A stretch of DNA of 64,000 nt from assembly GCA_016716665.1 (NCBI GenBank), contig JADJVH010000006.1, positions 124,001-188,000 on the forward strand, read 5' to 3'. The DNA comes from Candidatus Opimibacter iunctus (GTDB lineage Bacteria > Bacteroidota > Bacteroidia > Chitinophagales > Saprospiraceae). Below are positions 16,941 to 25,823 of this stretch, one piece after another; position 1 is the stretch's first letter, and the number at the start of each line of letters is the position of its first letter. The translations under genes and the position numbers were made by a program. Below the pieces are notes generated by a model, which was not told the origin of the DNA, made no database searches, and was given only the letters and a program-made list of their open reading frames with translations.

Positions 16941-17780
16941 ATGAAGAAAGTTCTGGATATATGTGTCCTTTCCGATATTCACCTTGGGACCTACGGATGT
17001 CGTGCCCAAGAGTTGCTGGAATATCTCAACCAGATAGAACCGGCCAGGTTAATCCTCAATGGAGATATCATCGATGCCTGGCAGTTTAAAAAGAAATACT
17101 TCCCTGCAGCTCATTGGGAAGTCATCGAGCGGATTCTGCAGATGGCCAACACGGGTACGATCGTTTACTACCTCACCGGTAACCATGACGACATCCTTCG
17201 TCGCTTTCATTCACTTGATCTCGGAAATATCAGGTTGAGGCACCAATTAGAGCTCAGGATACAAAACAAGACCCATTGGTTTTTCCATGGGGACGTCTTT
17301 GATGCTTCGATCCTCATATCGCCTTTCCTGGCATCTCTTGGAGGAATCGGCTATGATTGGCTGATACGTCTCAACACCTGGATTAACAACCTTCGGATAA
17401 AGATGGGATTGACAAAAATCTCCTTTGCCCACAGGGTAAAAAGGTCAGTAAAGCATGCCGTCAAATTTGTTGGCGATTTCGAGAAGCAAGCTATCCGCAT
17501 GGGCCTCAAAAAAGGCGTTGATGTGGTCATTTGCGGTCACATTCACCAGCCGACGATATCGAAAATCGATAGCGAAGAAGGCAGTATCATGTATTTGAAT
17601 TCAGGCGACTGGATCGAAAATATGACGGCATTGGAATATCTGAGTGGCAAATGGACATTGTACCGGTACGGTACTGAAGTGGATAGAGGTGTCGAAGAGT
17701 TACTTCATCAGCTGGAGGAAGATCAATACATATTTCCGGAAGCCAGGAGGTCTAAGGAGAAGGATCTGGATCCAAGATAA
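16941..17780 (+). CDS. UDP-2,3-diacylglucosamine diphosphatase-like metallophosphatase (LpxH-type)
   Basis: A 279-residue calcineurin-like phosphoesterase. All five metal motifs are present: SDIHLG, GDIIDAW, GNHDD, FHGDVFD and GHIHQP. This combination and length fit the LpxH group that cleaves UDP-2,3-diacylglucosamine to lipid X in lipid A synthesis at the inner face of the membrane. A general metallophosphatase role cannot be excluded, because Bacteroidota carry several paralogues. The ATG at 16941 places the first motif at the usual distance. It shares a terminator with the convergent tRNA-Gly. Confidence 0.82.
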   Translation: MKKVLDICVLSDIHLGTYGCRAQELLEYLNQIEPARLILNGDIIDAWQFKKKYFPAAHWEVIERILQMANTGTIVYYLTGNHDDILRRFHSLDLGNIRLRHQLELRIQNKTHWFFHGDVFDASILISPFLASLGGIGYDWLIRLNTWINNLRIKMGLTKISFAHRVKRSVKHAVKFVGDFEKQAIRMGLKKGVDVVICGHIHQPTISKIDSEEGSIMYLNSGDWIENMTALEYLSGKWTLYRYGTEVDRGVEELLHQLEEDQYIFPEARRSKEKDLDPR

Positions 17781-17785
17781 AATAA

Positions 17786-17815
17786 AAAAGCCCCGGATAA
17801 TTCCAGGGCTTTTTT
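17786..17815. terminator. Bidirectional intrinsic terminator
   Basis: AAAAAGCCC-c-GG and CC-a-GGGCTTTTT form a stem (one C/A mismatch) with a 6-base loop between the LpxH-like gene and the 3' end of the convergent tRNA-Gly. The A and T flanks allow it to work on both strands. Confidence 0.75.
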
Positions 17816-17890
17816 GGAGCGGAAAACGAGACTCGAACTCGCGACCCTAACCTTGGCAAGGTTATGCTCTACCAACTGAGCTATTTCCGC
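17815..17890 (-). tRNA. tRNA-Gly (anticodon GCC)
   Basis: A 76-base tRNA on the minus strand. The acceptor GCGGAAA pairs with TTTCCGC, the D-arm is GCTC-AGTTGGTA-GAGC, and the anticodon stem AACCT/AGGTT encloses TGCCA, giving GCC. The T-arm contains GTTCGAGTC. Unlike the other two tRNAs in this window, the 3' end TCCA encodes the CCA tail. A terminator hairpin follows directly. Confidence 0.96.
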
Positions 17891-18055
17891 GTCTAAACGG
17901 ACGGCAAATATACAATTTTTATGTTTTCATATTCAAGCCATAAAAATGAATAATCTTTGTCATCTGATATTTTTTTAGCCACTCATCACAGGTATGTTTC
18001 CTAAGTTTTTCATCATAAGGTACTTATCACTTCAATATGTTTACTGGAGGTGGAT

Positions 18056-18625
18056 ATGAATATCGTCCTGATCGACAATTATGATTCATTTACCCATAAT
18101 CTTGCCCAATATCTCATGGAACAAGACAGGGTGAAGTTGACTATTGTAGAAAACGATTTATTTCAACTGGCTGACCTTCAAGGATTTGATAAAATTGTCA
18201 TTTCACCAGGCCCCGGAGTGCCCTCGACAGCAGGTTTGATCATTGAAACCATCCGGTATTTCTCTGGCAACAAGCCTATTCTTGGCATATGCCTCGGATT
18301 GCAAGCCATCTATGAAGCATTTGGCGGCAGATTGCTTAACCTGCCTTTGGTGCAGCACGGTGTTACCTCCTCGATCACTGTATTGGATGCCGCAGATCCC
18401 CTCTTTTATGGAATCCATTCCCCTTTTAAGGCAGGCAGATATCACAGTTGGGTGTGTGCGCCAGAATATCTTCCGGATCCATTGATGATCACTGCAACGG
18501 ATCAGGAAGGAACGATTATGGCCTGCCGGCATACGGCACACCCAACCTATGGTGTCCAATTTCATCCGGAATCCATTCTTACACCTGAAGGAAAAAGGAT
18601 GATTAAAAATTTTACAGAGATATAG
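18056..18625 (+). CDS. Glutamine amidotransferase of anthranilate/aminodeoxychorismate synthase (component II)
   Basis: A 189-residue class I glutamine amidotransferase that supplies ammonia to a chorismate-using partner. The oxyanion and nucleophile motif GICLGLQ has Cys at residue 79. The His-Glu pair is in QFHPES (His170, Glu172), and the opening VLIDNYDSFTHNL is the TrpG/PabA signature. The ATG at 18056 has a rare clear Shine-Dalgarno (GGAGG at 18046-18050). No component I gene (trpE or pabB) is adjacent, so whether it serves tryptophan or folate synthesis is undecided. A short hairpin overlapping the stop (GTCAGG/CCTGAC, 18625-18647) lacks a U-tract. Confidence 0.9.
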   Translation: MNIVLIDNYDSFTHNLAQYLMEQDRVKLTIVENDLFQLADLQGFDKIVISPGPGVPSTAGLIIETIRYFSGNKPILGICLGLQAIYEAFGGRLLNLPLVQHGVTSSITVLDAADPLFYGIHSPFKAGRYHSWVCAPEYLPDPLMITATDQEGTIMACRHTAHPTYGVQFHPESILTPEGKRMIKNFTEI

Positions 18626-18742
18626 TCAGGTAGATATCTATCCTGACAATGAAGCATCATATTGCTTTTAGCCTCTTCAACCATTCCGCCTTTTCCGAAT
18701 TATACCACATGCACACACACAACGCACTATGCTCTATGCCCT

Positions 18743-19717
18743 TTACCAGCCTAGAATATAAGCGAAGATCAGTGGCGCTACGATGGTGGCATCTGATTCC
18801 ACAATAAATTTTGGAGTATGGATATCCAGCTTGCCCCAGGTGATTTTTTCATTAGGGACTGCTCCTGAATAGGAGCCATAGGATGTAGTAGAATCTGAAA
18901 TCTGGCAGAAATAACTCCAGAATGGCACATCATGCCATTCCAGGTCCTGATACATCATCGGAACCACACAAATCGGAAAATCTCCTGCAATACCTCCACC
19001 AATCTGGAAGAAGCCTACGCCTTTACCGGCCGAATTATTACGGTACCAGTCAGCCAGCCATACCATATACTCGATACCACTCTTCATGGTACTCGCTTTG
19101 ATATCGTCCTTGATGACGTAAGAAGCGAATATGTTACCCATCGTGCTGTCTTCCCATCCTGGTACGACAATAGGTATTTGCTTTTGAGCAGCTGCCATCA
19201 TCCAGCTGTTTTTCGGATCAATTTCAAAATACTGGTCCAATACGCCGCTCAGGAGCATCTTGTACATATACTCATGCGGGAAGTAACGCTCACCGGCGGT
19301 ATCCGCATCTTTCCAGAGTTTATATATGTGTTTCTGTAGTCTCCTGAAAGCCTCTTCTTCAGGGATACACGTATCGGTCACCCGGTTATAATGATTTTCA
19401 AGGAGATCCCATTCATCCTGCGGACTCAGGTCACGGTAATTCGGAACACGCTTGTAATGGCTGTGTGCCACGAGGTTCATGATGTCTTCTTCCAGATTGG
19501 CACCGGTACAAGTGATAATGCTTACTTTGTCTGCGCGTATCATTTCTGCCAGGCTGAGACCTAGTTCTGCAGTACTCATCGCACCAGCAAGCGTAATCAT
19601 CATTTTGCCACCTTCGTCCAGGTGAGCCACATATCCCTTTGCAGCATCTACCAGCGCAGCAGCATTGAAATGCCTATAGTGATGAAGGATGAAATCGGAG
19701 ATCGGTTTATTGCTCAT
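18743..19717 (-). CDS. Deoxyhypusine synthase-like protein
   Basis: A 324-residue NAD-dependent deoxyhypusine synthase family protein. Visible family features are LAGAMSTAELG near the N-terminus, TCTGANLEED, a GWEDSTMGN block, FFQIGGGIAGDFPI, and WGKL with the lysine (Lys296) that forms the enzyme-butylamine intermediate in true deoxyhypusine synthases. Bacteria lack eIF5A, so the protein substrate must differ. Transfer of aminobutyl to a polyamine (homospermidine-type synthesis) is the likeliest role. The next gene upstream on the same strand is an arginine decarboxylase-like enzyme, supporting a polyamine pathway. Confidence 0.9.
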   Translation of the reverse strand: MSNKPISDFILHHYRHFNAAALVDAAKGYVAHLDEGGKMMITLAGAMSTAELGLSLAEMIRADKVSIITCTGANLEEDIMNLVAHSHYKRVPNYRDLSPQDEWDLLENHYNRVTDTCIPEEEAFRRLQKHIYKLWKDADTAGERYFPHEYMYKMLLSGVLDQYFEIDPKNSWMMAAAQKQIPIVVPGWEDSTMGNIFASYVIKDDIKASTMKSGIEYMVWLADWYRNNSAGKGVGFFQIGGGIAGDFPICVVPMMYQDLEWHDVPFWSYFCQISDSTTSYGSYSGAVPNEKITWGKLDIHTPKFIVESDATIVAPLIFAYILGW

Positions 19718-19922
19718 TTTATTATATGTCAGTTGTGAATTGTGAGTTGTCAGTGTTGATTGGTGATCGGTGGGTTTTGAATTGCCGGTGATGATTTGAA
19801 ATTCGTGAAGCGTGAGACGTCAGTCGTGAGTTGTCAGCTATGCGTGTTGAGTTAAAACCCGAAAATTGCATAATTACTTTTCACTCTTCGTTTTTCACTT
19901 TTCACTTTTCATTCTTCACTTT
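19718..19922. repeat. Degenerate low-complexity tandem repeats between the polyamine genes
   Basis: This 205-base gap is built from imperfect repeats. One half carries variants of GTGAGTTGTCAGT (about 19730-19845). The other carries TTTTTCACTTTTCA-type units (about 19879-19928) running to the stop codon of the decarboxylase gene. There is no ORF, and no clear promoter for the downstream gene. The function is unknown. Confidence 0.6.
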
Positions 19923-21332
19923 TCATTTATTAAGTGTCGTATCCAAGGATCTGCAACATTTCATTAGGCCTTTGCTCTGGCCTCCATAAGGTGTCAATGA
20001 AATTGCCCTTTTCATCTCGGTCCACAAGGATGTGTTGAGGAGAGGGATGAGACAGTGTTTGATCCCACCATAGCCACTGATGGCATCCTGGTATGCACCG
20101 GTATGAAAGAAGCCTATGTACAGTGGTTCAGGGTCATCATTTTTAAATGTCGGGAGAAACACCTGTTGATTCAGGTCTTCAAAGTTGTAATAATCTGAAT
20201 GATCACAACTGATCCCTCCGATATGTACCCGCGCAAAATCATTGTTCCATTTGTTGACAGGCAATAGGATGAAGCGCTCATTCAGACCCCAGGAGTCCGG
20301 GATGGTATTCATCAGGCTGTTGTCAATCAGGTACCACAACTCCGAATCATTTTGCTGCTTTTGTTCGATAACCGTAAAGATAGTAGCACCGCTTTCGCCA
20401 ACAGTATATTTACCAAATTCAGTGTAGATATCAGGATGTTCTATGCCTTCCTGGTCACAAGTAGCCTTGATGTTACTGATGATCTCATCCACCATGTATT
20501 TGTAATCATACTCAAAGGAGAGATTATTGCTTATCGGGAATCCACCTCCGATATTGATGGCATTGAGTGTAGGACAGATTTTCTTCAGTTCGGCGAAGAT
20601 CTTAAGGGCCTTCTTGAATTCGCCCCAGTAGTATAGCGTATCACGAATGCCTGTATCCACAAACAAGTGCAGCATGGTGACTTGCACGCGTTTTTTCCTG
20701 GCAATCTTCTCTTTGTAATACTTGATCACTTCTGTAGGTCGTATACCAAGTCTTGAAGTATAATACGCTGATTGTGGTTCCTGCTCGATGGCCACCCGTA
20801 TCCCTACTTTCAGGTTGCCTTTGATCCGCTCCAGGAGCTGGTCTAGCTCATTGGTATTGTCGAGGACCGGAATGGAATTTTCAAATCCCATTTCATGGAG
20901 GTGAGCGATCCCATCCAGATATCGGTCGGTTTTGTAGCCATTGTGGATGAGGTTGATACTGCGGTCGATATGTCCGCTCCGGTAGAGGCTGATGATGAGG
21001 TCAATATCAAAGGCAGAGGACGTCTCCAGGTCTACATCGTACTCCAGTGCCTTCTTAATAACATGGCTGAAGTGGCAGCATTTGGTGCAATAGCAATAGC
21101 GGTATTTGCCCTGGTAATGCTGGTTTTTCATGGAACGATTAAACCAGTTCTTCGCCTTTTTGATCTGGTCCCCGATCTTAGGCAGGTAGGTCAGTTTGAA
21201 AGGTGTACCGTATTTGTCAATCAGGTATTTTAAGGAAATACCATGAAAACTTAAATCTCCATTGTGCAGATCGAAACCTTCCTGGGGAAAGTAATAGGTC
21301 TGCTGAATGAGGTCGAAATAGCTGTTCTTCAT
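19923..21332 (-). CDS. Arginine decarboxylase-like PLP enzyme (fold type III)
   Basis: A 469-residue alanine-racemase-fold decarboxylase. The PLP-binding lysine is in YCTKCCHF (about residue 84). Further family landmarks are LETSSAFDIDL, INLIHNGYK, the glycine loop NIGGGFPISNN, and a C-terminal GAYQDAISGYGG active-site segment from the partner subunit. It is shorter than the about 650-residue E. coli SpeA, as in other Bacteroidota homologues. Substrate choice (arginine versus ornithine, lysine or carboxynorspermidine) is inferred from overall resemblance. The gene precedes a deoxyhypusine synthase-like gene on the same strand. Confidence 0.83.
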   Translation of the reverse strand: MKNSYFDLIQQTYYFPQEGFDLHNGDLSFHGISLKYLIDKYGTPFKLTYLPKIGDQIKKAKNWFNRSMKNQHYQGKYRYCYCTKCCHFSHVIKKALEYDVDLETSSAFDIDLIISLYRSGHIDRSINLIHNGYKTDRYLDGIAHLHEMGFENSIPVLDNTNELDQLLERIKGNLKVGIRVAIEQEPQSAYYTSRLGIRPTEVIKYYKEKIARKKRVQVTMLHLFVDTGIRDTLYYWGEFKKALKIFAELKKICPTLNAINIGGGFPISNNLSFEYDYKYMVDEIISNIKATCDQEGIEHPDIYTEFGKYTVGESGATIFTVIEQKQQNDSELWYLIDNSLMNTIPDSWGLNERFILLPVNKWNNDFARVHIGGISCDHSDYYNFEDLNQQVFLPTFKNDDPEPLYIGFFHTGAYQDAISGYGGIKHCLIPLLNTSLWTEMKRAISLTPYGGQSKGLMKCCRSLDTTLNK

Positions 21333-21455
21333 TCTCCGGGTAAAGCAGCCGGGGATATGTGACCACCGGACCGGGTCAAAAATATAAAAAACGACGGTGC
21401 TAAGGGGGAATTATTCTAAAGGATAACGTCTTATTGGGACAAGGCCTGAAACAGC

Positions 21456-22295
21456 TTACGCACCGGTCGCAGCAGGATAATAATTGATCCACTCGCTCCA
21501 ACTCCCGGGATAGAGCCTGGCATCATGCCCTGTCGCCAGTTTGTAAGCCAGGACATTGTGGCAGGCGGAGACGCCAGAACCACAGTAGAATACAGGTGGT
21601 TGATGATTATCCGTTTCTATTGCTGAGAATTTATTCCGTAGGTATTCCTTGCTCCTCCATAATCCATTTTCATCTGTATTGTCCATAAAGGGTATGCATC
21701 TGGCTCCTGGGATATGTCCTGCTACAGGATCGATTGGTTCTGTTTCTCCTGTAAATCGTTTGTAATCCCTGCTATCAATGACTGTGTCTTCGCCGGAAGC
21801 TACCTGGAGCATACTTGCTGTCAGTTCAGGTCGAAGCTGGATTTTAAATGCTCCATGCTTAGGAGCAGGCCATCGATTATCCACCGGCAGCCCAGCAGAC
21901 TTCCATGCATGAAAGCCTCCGTCCAAAACAGCAACGTGTGGGTGTCCGAGCCAATTCAGCAGCCACCACCCGCGGGAGGCAGCCATCCCGTTGGATTGAT
22001 CATATATGATAACCTGGCTCTCCGGATTCACTCCTGCAGCACTGAGGGCAAAAGCTAATACTTCAGGATGGGGCAATGGGTGACGTCCGGTGATTCCTTT
22101 GATGACCGGAGAGGAAAGGTCATGCTCCATATCCATAAAGAAAGCTCCGGGAATATGTGCCTCCATGTAATCTCTTCTGCCTTTGCCTGAATCAGCAAGT
22201 GTGTAACTACAATCCAGGATCACGAGGTTTGTTTCACCGGTGATGGAGGCCAGATCTTTTACGCTGATCAATGTATTATAAGCTGTTGTGGTCAT
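21456..22295 (-). CDS. Sulfurtransferase with two rhodanese domains
   Basis: A 279-residue thiosulfate/3-mercaptopyruvate sulfurtransferase. The N-terminal rhodanese domain (about 10-135) is inactive-type. The C-terminal one (about 160-275) holds the active-site loop CGSGVSAC, whose first cysteine carries the persulfide. CGSGV points to the mercaptopyruvate type (SseA) rather than CRKGV thiosulfate type. Its start overlaps the peroxiredoxin stop by four bases (ATGA), so the genes are translationally coupled at the end of a meaB-M23-peroxiredoxin-sulfurtransferase operon. Confidence 0.93.
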   Translation of the reverse strand: MTTTAYNTLISVKDLASITGETNLVILDCSYTLADSGKGRRDYMEAHIPGAFFMDMEHDLSSPVIKGITGRHPLPHPEVLAFALSAAGVNPESQVIIYDQSNGMAASRGWWLLNWLGHPHVAVLDGGFHAWKSAGLPVDNRWPAPKHGAFKIQLRPELTASMLQVASGEDTVIDSRDYKRFTGETEPIDPVAGHIPGARCIPFMDNTDENGLWRSKEYLRNKFSAIETDNHQPPVFYCGSGVSACHNVLAYKLATGHDARLYPGSWSEWINYYPAATGA

Positions 22296-22783
22296 CTGTT
22301 ATAAGGTAAATGTAACTCGTCCAAGATCTGGGCGGCATGATTGGAGGAATCAACCGGATGGATGATGGCCTCAAAATGGCCTGCATCATTAACGATAAAT
22401 GTGGTGCGATGCACTGCATCACTGGTCCTGCCCATGAATTCTTTTTTGCCATAGATATCAAAGCGCTTCGCCAACATATTCCCTTCATCTACAATGAGCG
22501 GGTAGGGTAAGTTGTATTTGGCAATAAATTTTTGATGCTTCTTTTCGCTGTCTTCGCTGACACCATATACTGCATATCCAAATTGCTGGAGTGTAGCATA
22601 GTGATCCCTTATATTGCACGCTTCATTGGTGCAGGTTCCAGAGCCATCATGGTTGTAGAAAAAAAGGATATATTTTTTACCATCGAGTATTTCAGAAGAT
22701 ACCACCGTGCCATCGTGCAGCCTGGCTTCAAAAGGAGGCACTCTTTGTCCTGGCTTCCACTTAGAGGTCCATGTCCGACGCAT
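22292..22783 (-). CDS. Peroxiredoxin of the Bcp/PrxQ type, variant active site
   Basis: A 163-residue thiol peroxidase. The thioredoxin fold is clear (VPPFEARLHDGTVV, YILFFYN, YGVSEDSEKKHQKF, TTFIVNDAG). The peroxidatic cysteine lies in GSGTCTNEAC with the PrxQ-type second cysteine five residues on. The usual PxxxTxxC motif reads NxxxSxxC here, so the conserved proline is lost and Thr is replaced by Ser. Activity is likely but could be altered. It is coupled to the sulfurtransferase downstream and 21 bases after the M23 peptidase gene. Confidence 0.9.
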   Translation of the reverse strand: MRRTWTSKWKPGQRVPPFEARLHDGTVVSSEILDGKKYILFFYNHDGSGTCTNEACNIRDHYATLQQFGYAVYGVSEDSEKKHQKFIAKYNLPYPLIVDEGNMLAKRFDIYGKKEFMGRTSDAVHRTTFIVNDAGHFEAIIHPVDSSNHAAQILDELHLPYNR

Positions 22784-22804
22784 GACTGCTGATGTTTGGT
22801 GATC

Positions 22805-24526
22805 TCACAAGGTAAACGTTTTTTCAAGCACGGCTTCGTTACCTCTGTCATCCGTAACCTTCAGGACCAGTTGGTGATCACCGGGTGGTATTTGCCCGTC
22901 AAACGTGTGCGTGAGTATTCCGGTTTTTCCATCAAGGGACATGAGTATCCATTGGTCATCTACCCACGCATCATAAATTAAGTCACGGCCTCTATCCTTG
23001 ATCCTGAAGTTGTCTGAAATCTTAAAGGCCATCCTTTCCCATCCGGTCATTGTTGGTCCAAATCGGAGCGTTGAAATTGTAGGGGCAATAGTGTCTACCA
23101 TGATTGTATAGGTACTGATCACCCTGACTCCGGTGGACAAGTTATTGCCTATCCAGGTAGCCCCGCAATTTACGATGCCACCATTGGCTTCGCAGCGTGC
23201 TATAAATGCTTTATCATGTAATCGGGCCGGTATAGCCAGCCCGTCAATATTGACATCAAAATAAGAATGGACAGGAGCATCGACAGGTGATAATGCATAA
23301 TGAGGACTATACGTACCCAGTCCTTCAGCCGGGATCACTTCGATATTGACGGGTGTCTTTTGATAGAAGGATCCTGTAGGCCATACCACCTGGATTCCTG
23401 GTTGCGAAACTACAGTCACCTGGTCAGGTGTCGCGACTGCCTGGAAAGGTGCCGGTGCTGGTGACTTTGGCAGGAGAGTCAGGTCTCTGATAACGTTAAA
23501 TTCAAGTGTGGACACATTTCCATTGAAATCTGCGACTGAAAGTGAAACGGCCCTTGGACGCTCAGTGTTAAGGTAGATCAATCCGTTATCAATACCGTTA
23601 TAATAGATCGGCAGTTTGTTGCCTTCCAGCGGATGACATCTGTGAAAAAACTTATTCGCATTCAGTTTCTGCTTGTAATCAATGTGCGCATTGATAAACC
23701 TGGTTTGCTCGAATGGAATCTCGTCCATAGTAAACCCAAAAGAAAGATCATCATCCACTTTACATACAATGCTGTAGATGCCGTTTTGATTGCTTGTTCC
23801 ATCCTGTCCGTCATACGTTCTGACCGCGAAGGATGCTTTAGTACCTGCCATAGTAACAGGTAACTCCAGTCGGTATTTACCGGGTAAAATCATTTTTGGC
23901 TGAAGTACCTTAGTGTTGATGACGTCACCGGCTGTATTGTACTCATAGGCTATCAGTTGCTGCACGACAGGTGGTTTCTGATCTGCAATATTGTATCCGA
24001 AAAGGAGTGGATTGACAGGTACCTGGTCTTTAGTGTGGCGAATTTCAAAATGAAGGTGAGTACCTTCTGAACTTCCACTGTTTCCCATAAAAGCAATCTT
24101 GACATTTTGATCTACGATGAATTGGTCTTTTGACGGATAGAGATCAACTTCAAAGGATTCTGCTTTATACTGCTCACTCTTTACATATTTTTCAATCTCA
24201 GGGAGAAAATCGGTCAAGGTGAGCGTACACTGTGGTGAACCCATCCGGATGTTCAACATATAATACGTTGCCATATCCAAATTCATCAATCTTGATCCTG
24301 CTGATAAAACCTTCACTGGCGGCATAGACCGGATCACCCGGCAAGCCGGTTTCAGATTTAATATCAAGCCCGGCATGAAAGTGATTTGTGCGCAACTCTC
24401 CAAATGTTCCGGATAGTTTAAAGTCACGGTGCAGGGGAGAGGAGAATACATTGATTGGGTATTTCCCACCATCCAAGCCATGGATAGGAAAAACAGGCAA
24501 AGTGTCAAAAAGGCCAATAACTTCAT
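22805..24526 (-). CDS. M23 family metallopeptidase, secreted, with two compensating frameshifts
   Basis: The outer frame is 573 codons. It encodes a signal peptide (MKLLAFLTLCLFFLS) and, after about residue 100, the end of an M23 (lysostaphin-like) domain (GTHLHFEIRH, the HxH zinc motif) plus about 400 residues of beta-rich C-terminal region. The stretch between is out of frame. The correct sequence, TFGELRTNHFHAGLDIKS with the first zinc ligands, is in the neighbouring frame at 24198-24500. Adding one base to the CCC run at 24465-24467 and removing one from GGG at 24201-24203 restores a single protein (... DRFSP-EIEKY ...). It is predicted to be a periplasmic or surface peptidoglycan hydrolase or a scaffold of one. 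It starts seven bases after meaB. Confidence 0.85.
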   Translation of the reverse strand: MKLLAFLTLCLFFLSMAWMVGNTQSMYSPLPCTVTLNYPEHLESCAQITFMPGLILNLKPACRVIRSMPPVKVLSAGSRLMNLDMATYYMLNIRMGSPQCTLTLTDFLPEIEKYVKSEQYKAESFEVDLYPSKDQFIVDQNVKIAFMGNSGSSEGTHLHFEIRHTKDQVPVNPLLFGYNIADQKPPVVQQLIAYEYNTAGDVINTKVLQPKMILPGKYRLELPVTMAGTKASFAVRTYDGQDGTSNQNGIYSIVCKVDDDLSFGFTMDEIPFEQTRFINAHIDYKQKLNANKFFHRCHPLEGNKLPIYYNGIDNGLIYLNTERPRAVSLSVADFNGNVSTLEFNVIRDLTLLPKSPAPAPFQAVATPDQVTVVSQPGIQVVWPTGSFYQKTPVNIEVIPAEGLGTYSPHYALSPVDAPVHSYFDVNIDGLAIPARLHDKAFIARCEANGGIVNCGATWIGNNLSTGVRVISTYTIMVDTIAPTISTLRFGPTMTGWERMAFKISDNFRIKDRGRDLIYDAWVDDQWILMSLDGKTGILTHTFDGQIPPGDHQLVLKVTDDRGNEAVLEKTFTL

Positions 24527-24533
24527 AAGCAGA

Positions 24534-25559
24534 TCAGGATCCGGAATTTGAATTTGTTGAATGAATAAGGGCTTTTATCATATTTTCAATTTCAAAAGCA
24601 GACTTGAAAATAGATAAATTGTCATTTTCAATTTCGGCAAAAGCTTCTGCCAGGGAATGCCGTACCATTGGGTGATTCATCAGTAGTTGTTTAGAGGTAA
24701 TCTCCAACGACCATGATAACCAGGATGTTTTCTGTCTTTTTCGCTCGATTTCCAGATTGGCGTTTTTCAGGCGAATGCTATGATATAAACGAATAAGATC
24801 CAGTACTTCGTCTATGCCACTGCCCTCAAGGGCAGAGCAGGTCACGATTTTTGGTTCCCAACCTTCACGAAGTGGGGAAAAATAGTGAAGTGCAGTTTGG
24901 TATTGATTCCTGGTCTGCATGGCCAATCCCTTGAGTTCTCCATCAGCTTTGTTTACAATGACAATGTCCGCCAGTTCCGTGATGCCTCTCTTGATGCCTT
25001 GGAGCTCGTCGCCGCCCCCGGGCTGAACGATCAGGATAAATCCATCTGTAAACTGCCAGGAGGTATGCTCGGACTGTCCGACACCGACTGTTTCAATCAA
25101 GATGAGATCATAGCCCACGGCCGCCAGCAGGGTGATCATTTCATGGCTTCTCCGGCCCATGCCGCCGAGAACAGATCCGGCCGGGCTGGAGCGGATAAAG
25201 GCAGATGGGGATGTAGACAAGCCAGCCATTCTCGACTTATCGCCAAGGATACTGCCATGGCTCAAGGAACTGGAAGGATCAATAGTGATGACCCCTACTT
25301 TACGGCCTTGATCTACAGCCTTAAGCCCGATGGCCTCTATTAAAGTACTTTTACCGACGCCGGGTGATCCACTGATTGCCAACCGAATAGAGGGGTCATG
25401 TGCCTGAAGCTTTTTTTCACACAGTTCCAGCAAGTCAATCCCTTTTTTCCGGTCCTCATCCCGCTCACTTTCTACCAGGGTCATAGCCTGACCCAGGGCT
25501 ACACGATCGCCTTTGATCAGTTTTTCGAAGAGTAGGCTGATGTTTGGATCCATTTCCAT
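24534..25559 (-). CDS. meaB: Methylmalonyl-CoA mutase-associated GTPase (MeaB/ArgK family)
   Basis: A 341-residue G3E-type GTPase that protects and reloads the B12-dependent methylmalonyl-CoA mutase. Walker A is GSPGVGKST (about residues 64-72). Other motifs are DPSS with GSILGDKSRM, ETVGVGQSE (switch II region) and NKAD for guanine recognition, followed by a dimerisation tail. A MutA-like gene lies 261 bases upstream on the same strand, supporting the assignment. An alternative in-frame ATG exists two codons later (25553). Confidence 0.94.
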   Translation of the reverse strand: MEMDPNISLLFEKLIKGDRVALGQAMTLVESERDEDRKKGIDLLELCEKKLQAHDPSIRLAISGSPGVGKSTLIEAIGLKAVDQGRKVGVITIDPSSSLSHGSILGDKSRMAGLSTSPSAFIRSSPAGSVLGGMGRRSHEMITLLAAVGYDLILIETVGVGQSEHTSWQFTDGFILIVQPGGGDELQGIKRGITELADIVIVNKADGELKGLAMQTRNQYQTALHYFSPLREGWEPKIVTCSALEGSGIDEVLDLIRLYHSIRLKNANLEIERKRQKTSWLSWSLEITSKQLLMNHPMVRHSLAEAFAEIENDNLSIFKSAFEIENMIKALIHSTNSNSGS

Positions 25560-25746
25560 TTTATTCCTGACGTAAAAGCAGACAAATATATAATTATTAA
25601 TTAAATTGTAGTATACTGATAACCAAACAATTAAAATGTTAAAATCCTTAAGTTAAGACGTTAACAAGGTAAGGCCAGGGCATTAACGCTTTCATAATAG
25701 CCGGTAATTGGCAAAGGGGGTTTATTTGTTTCATAGCGATTTTAAT

Positions 25747-25823
25747 TAAAGGCGGGCGGACGCTATTATTGTGAATCATCGCCAACATGGCAGAAATTCA
25801 ATACATCCAACCACCCGCCTTTA
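25747..25823. repeat. Long-loop inverted repeat overlapping the mutA-like stop codon
   Basis: TAAAGGCGGGCGG (25747-25759) and CCACCCGCCTTTA (25811-25823) are complementary over 13 bases (one G-T pair) with a 51-base loop. The right arm includes the stop codon of the minus-strand mutA-like gene. It could act as a terminator or mRNA 3' structure. The rest of the 260-base gap to meaB is AT-rich and otherwise featureless. Confidence 0.5.

Noticed and set aside
16751..17089. Open frame before the LpxH-like gene
   Set aside because: It overlaps the LpxH start in another frame, begins inside the candidate RNA, and has no protein-like features.
18625..18647. GTCAGG/CCTGAC hairpin after the amidotransferase gene as a terminator
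   Set aside because: No T-tract follows and one base is unpaired in the stem.
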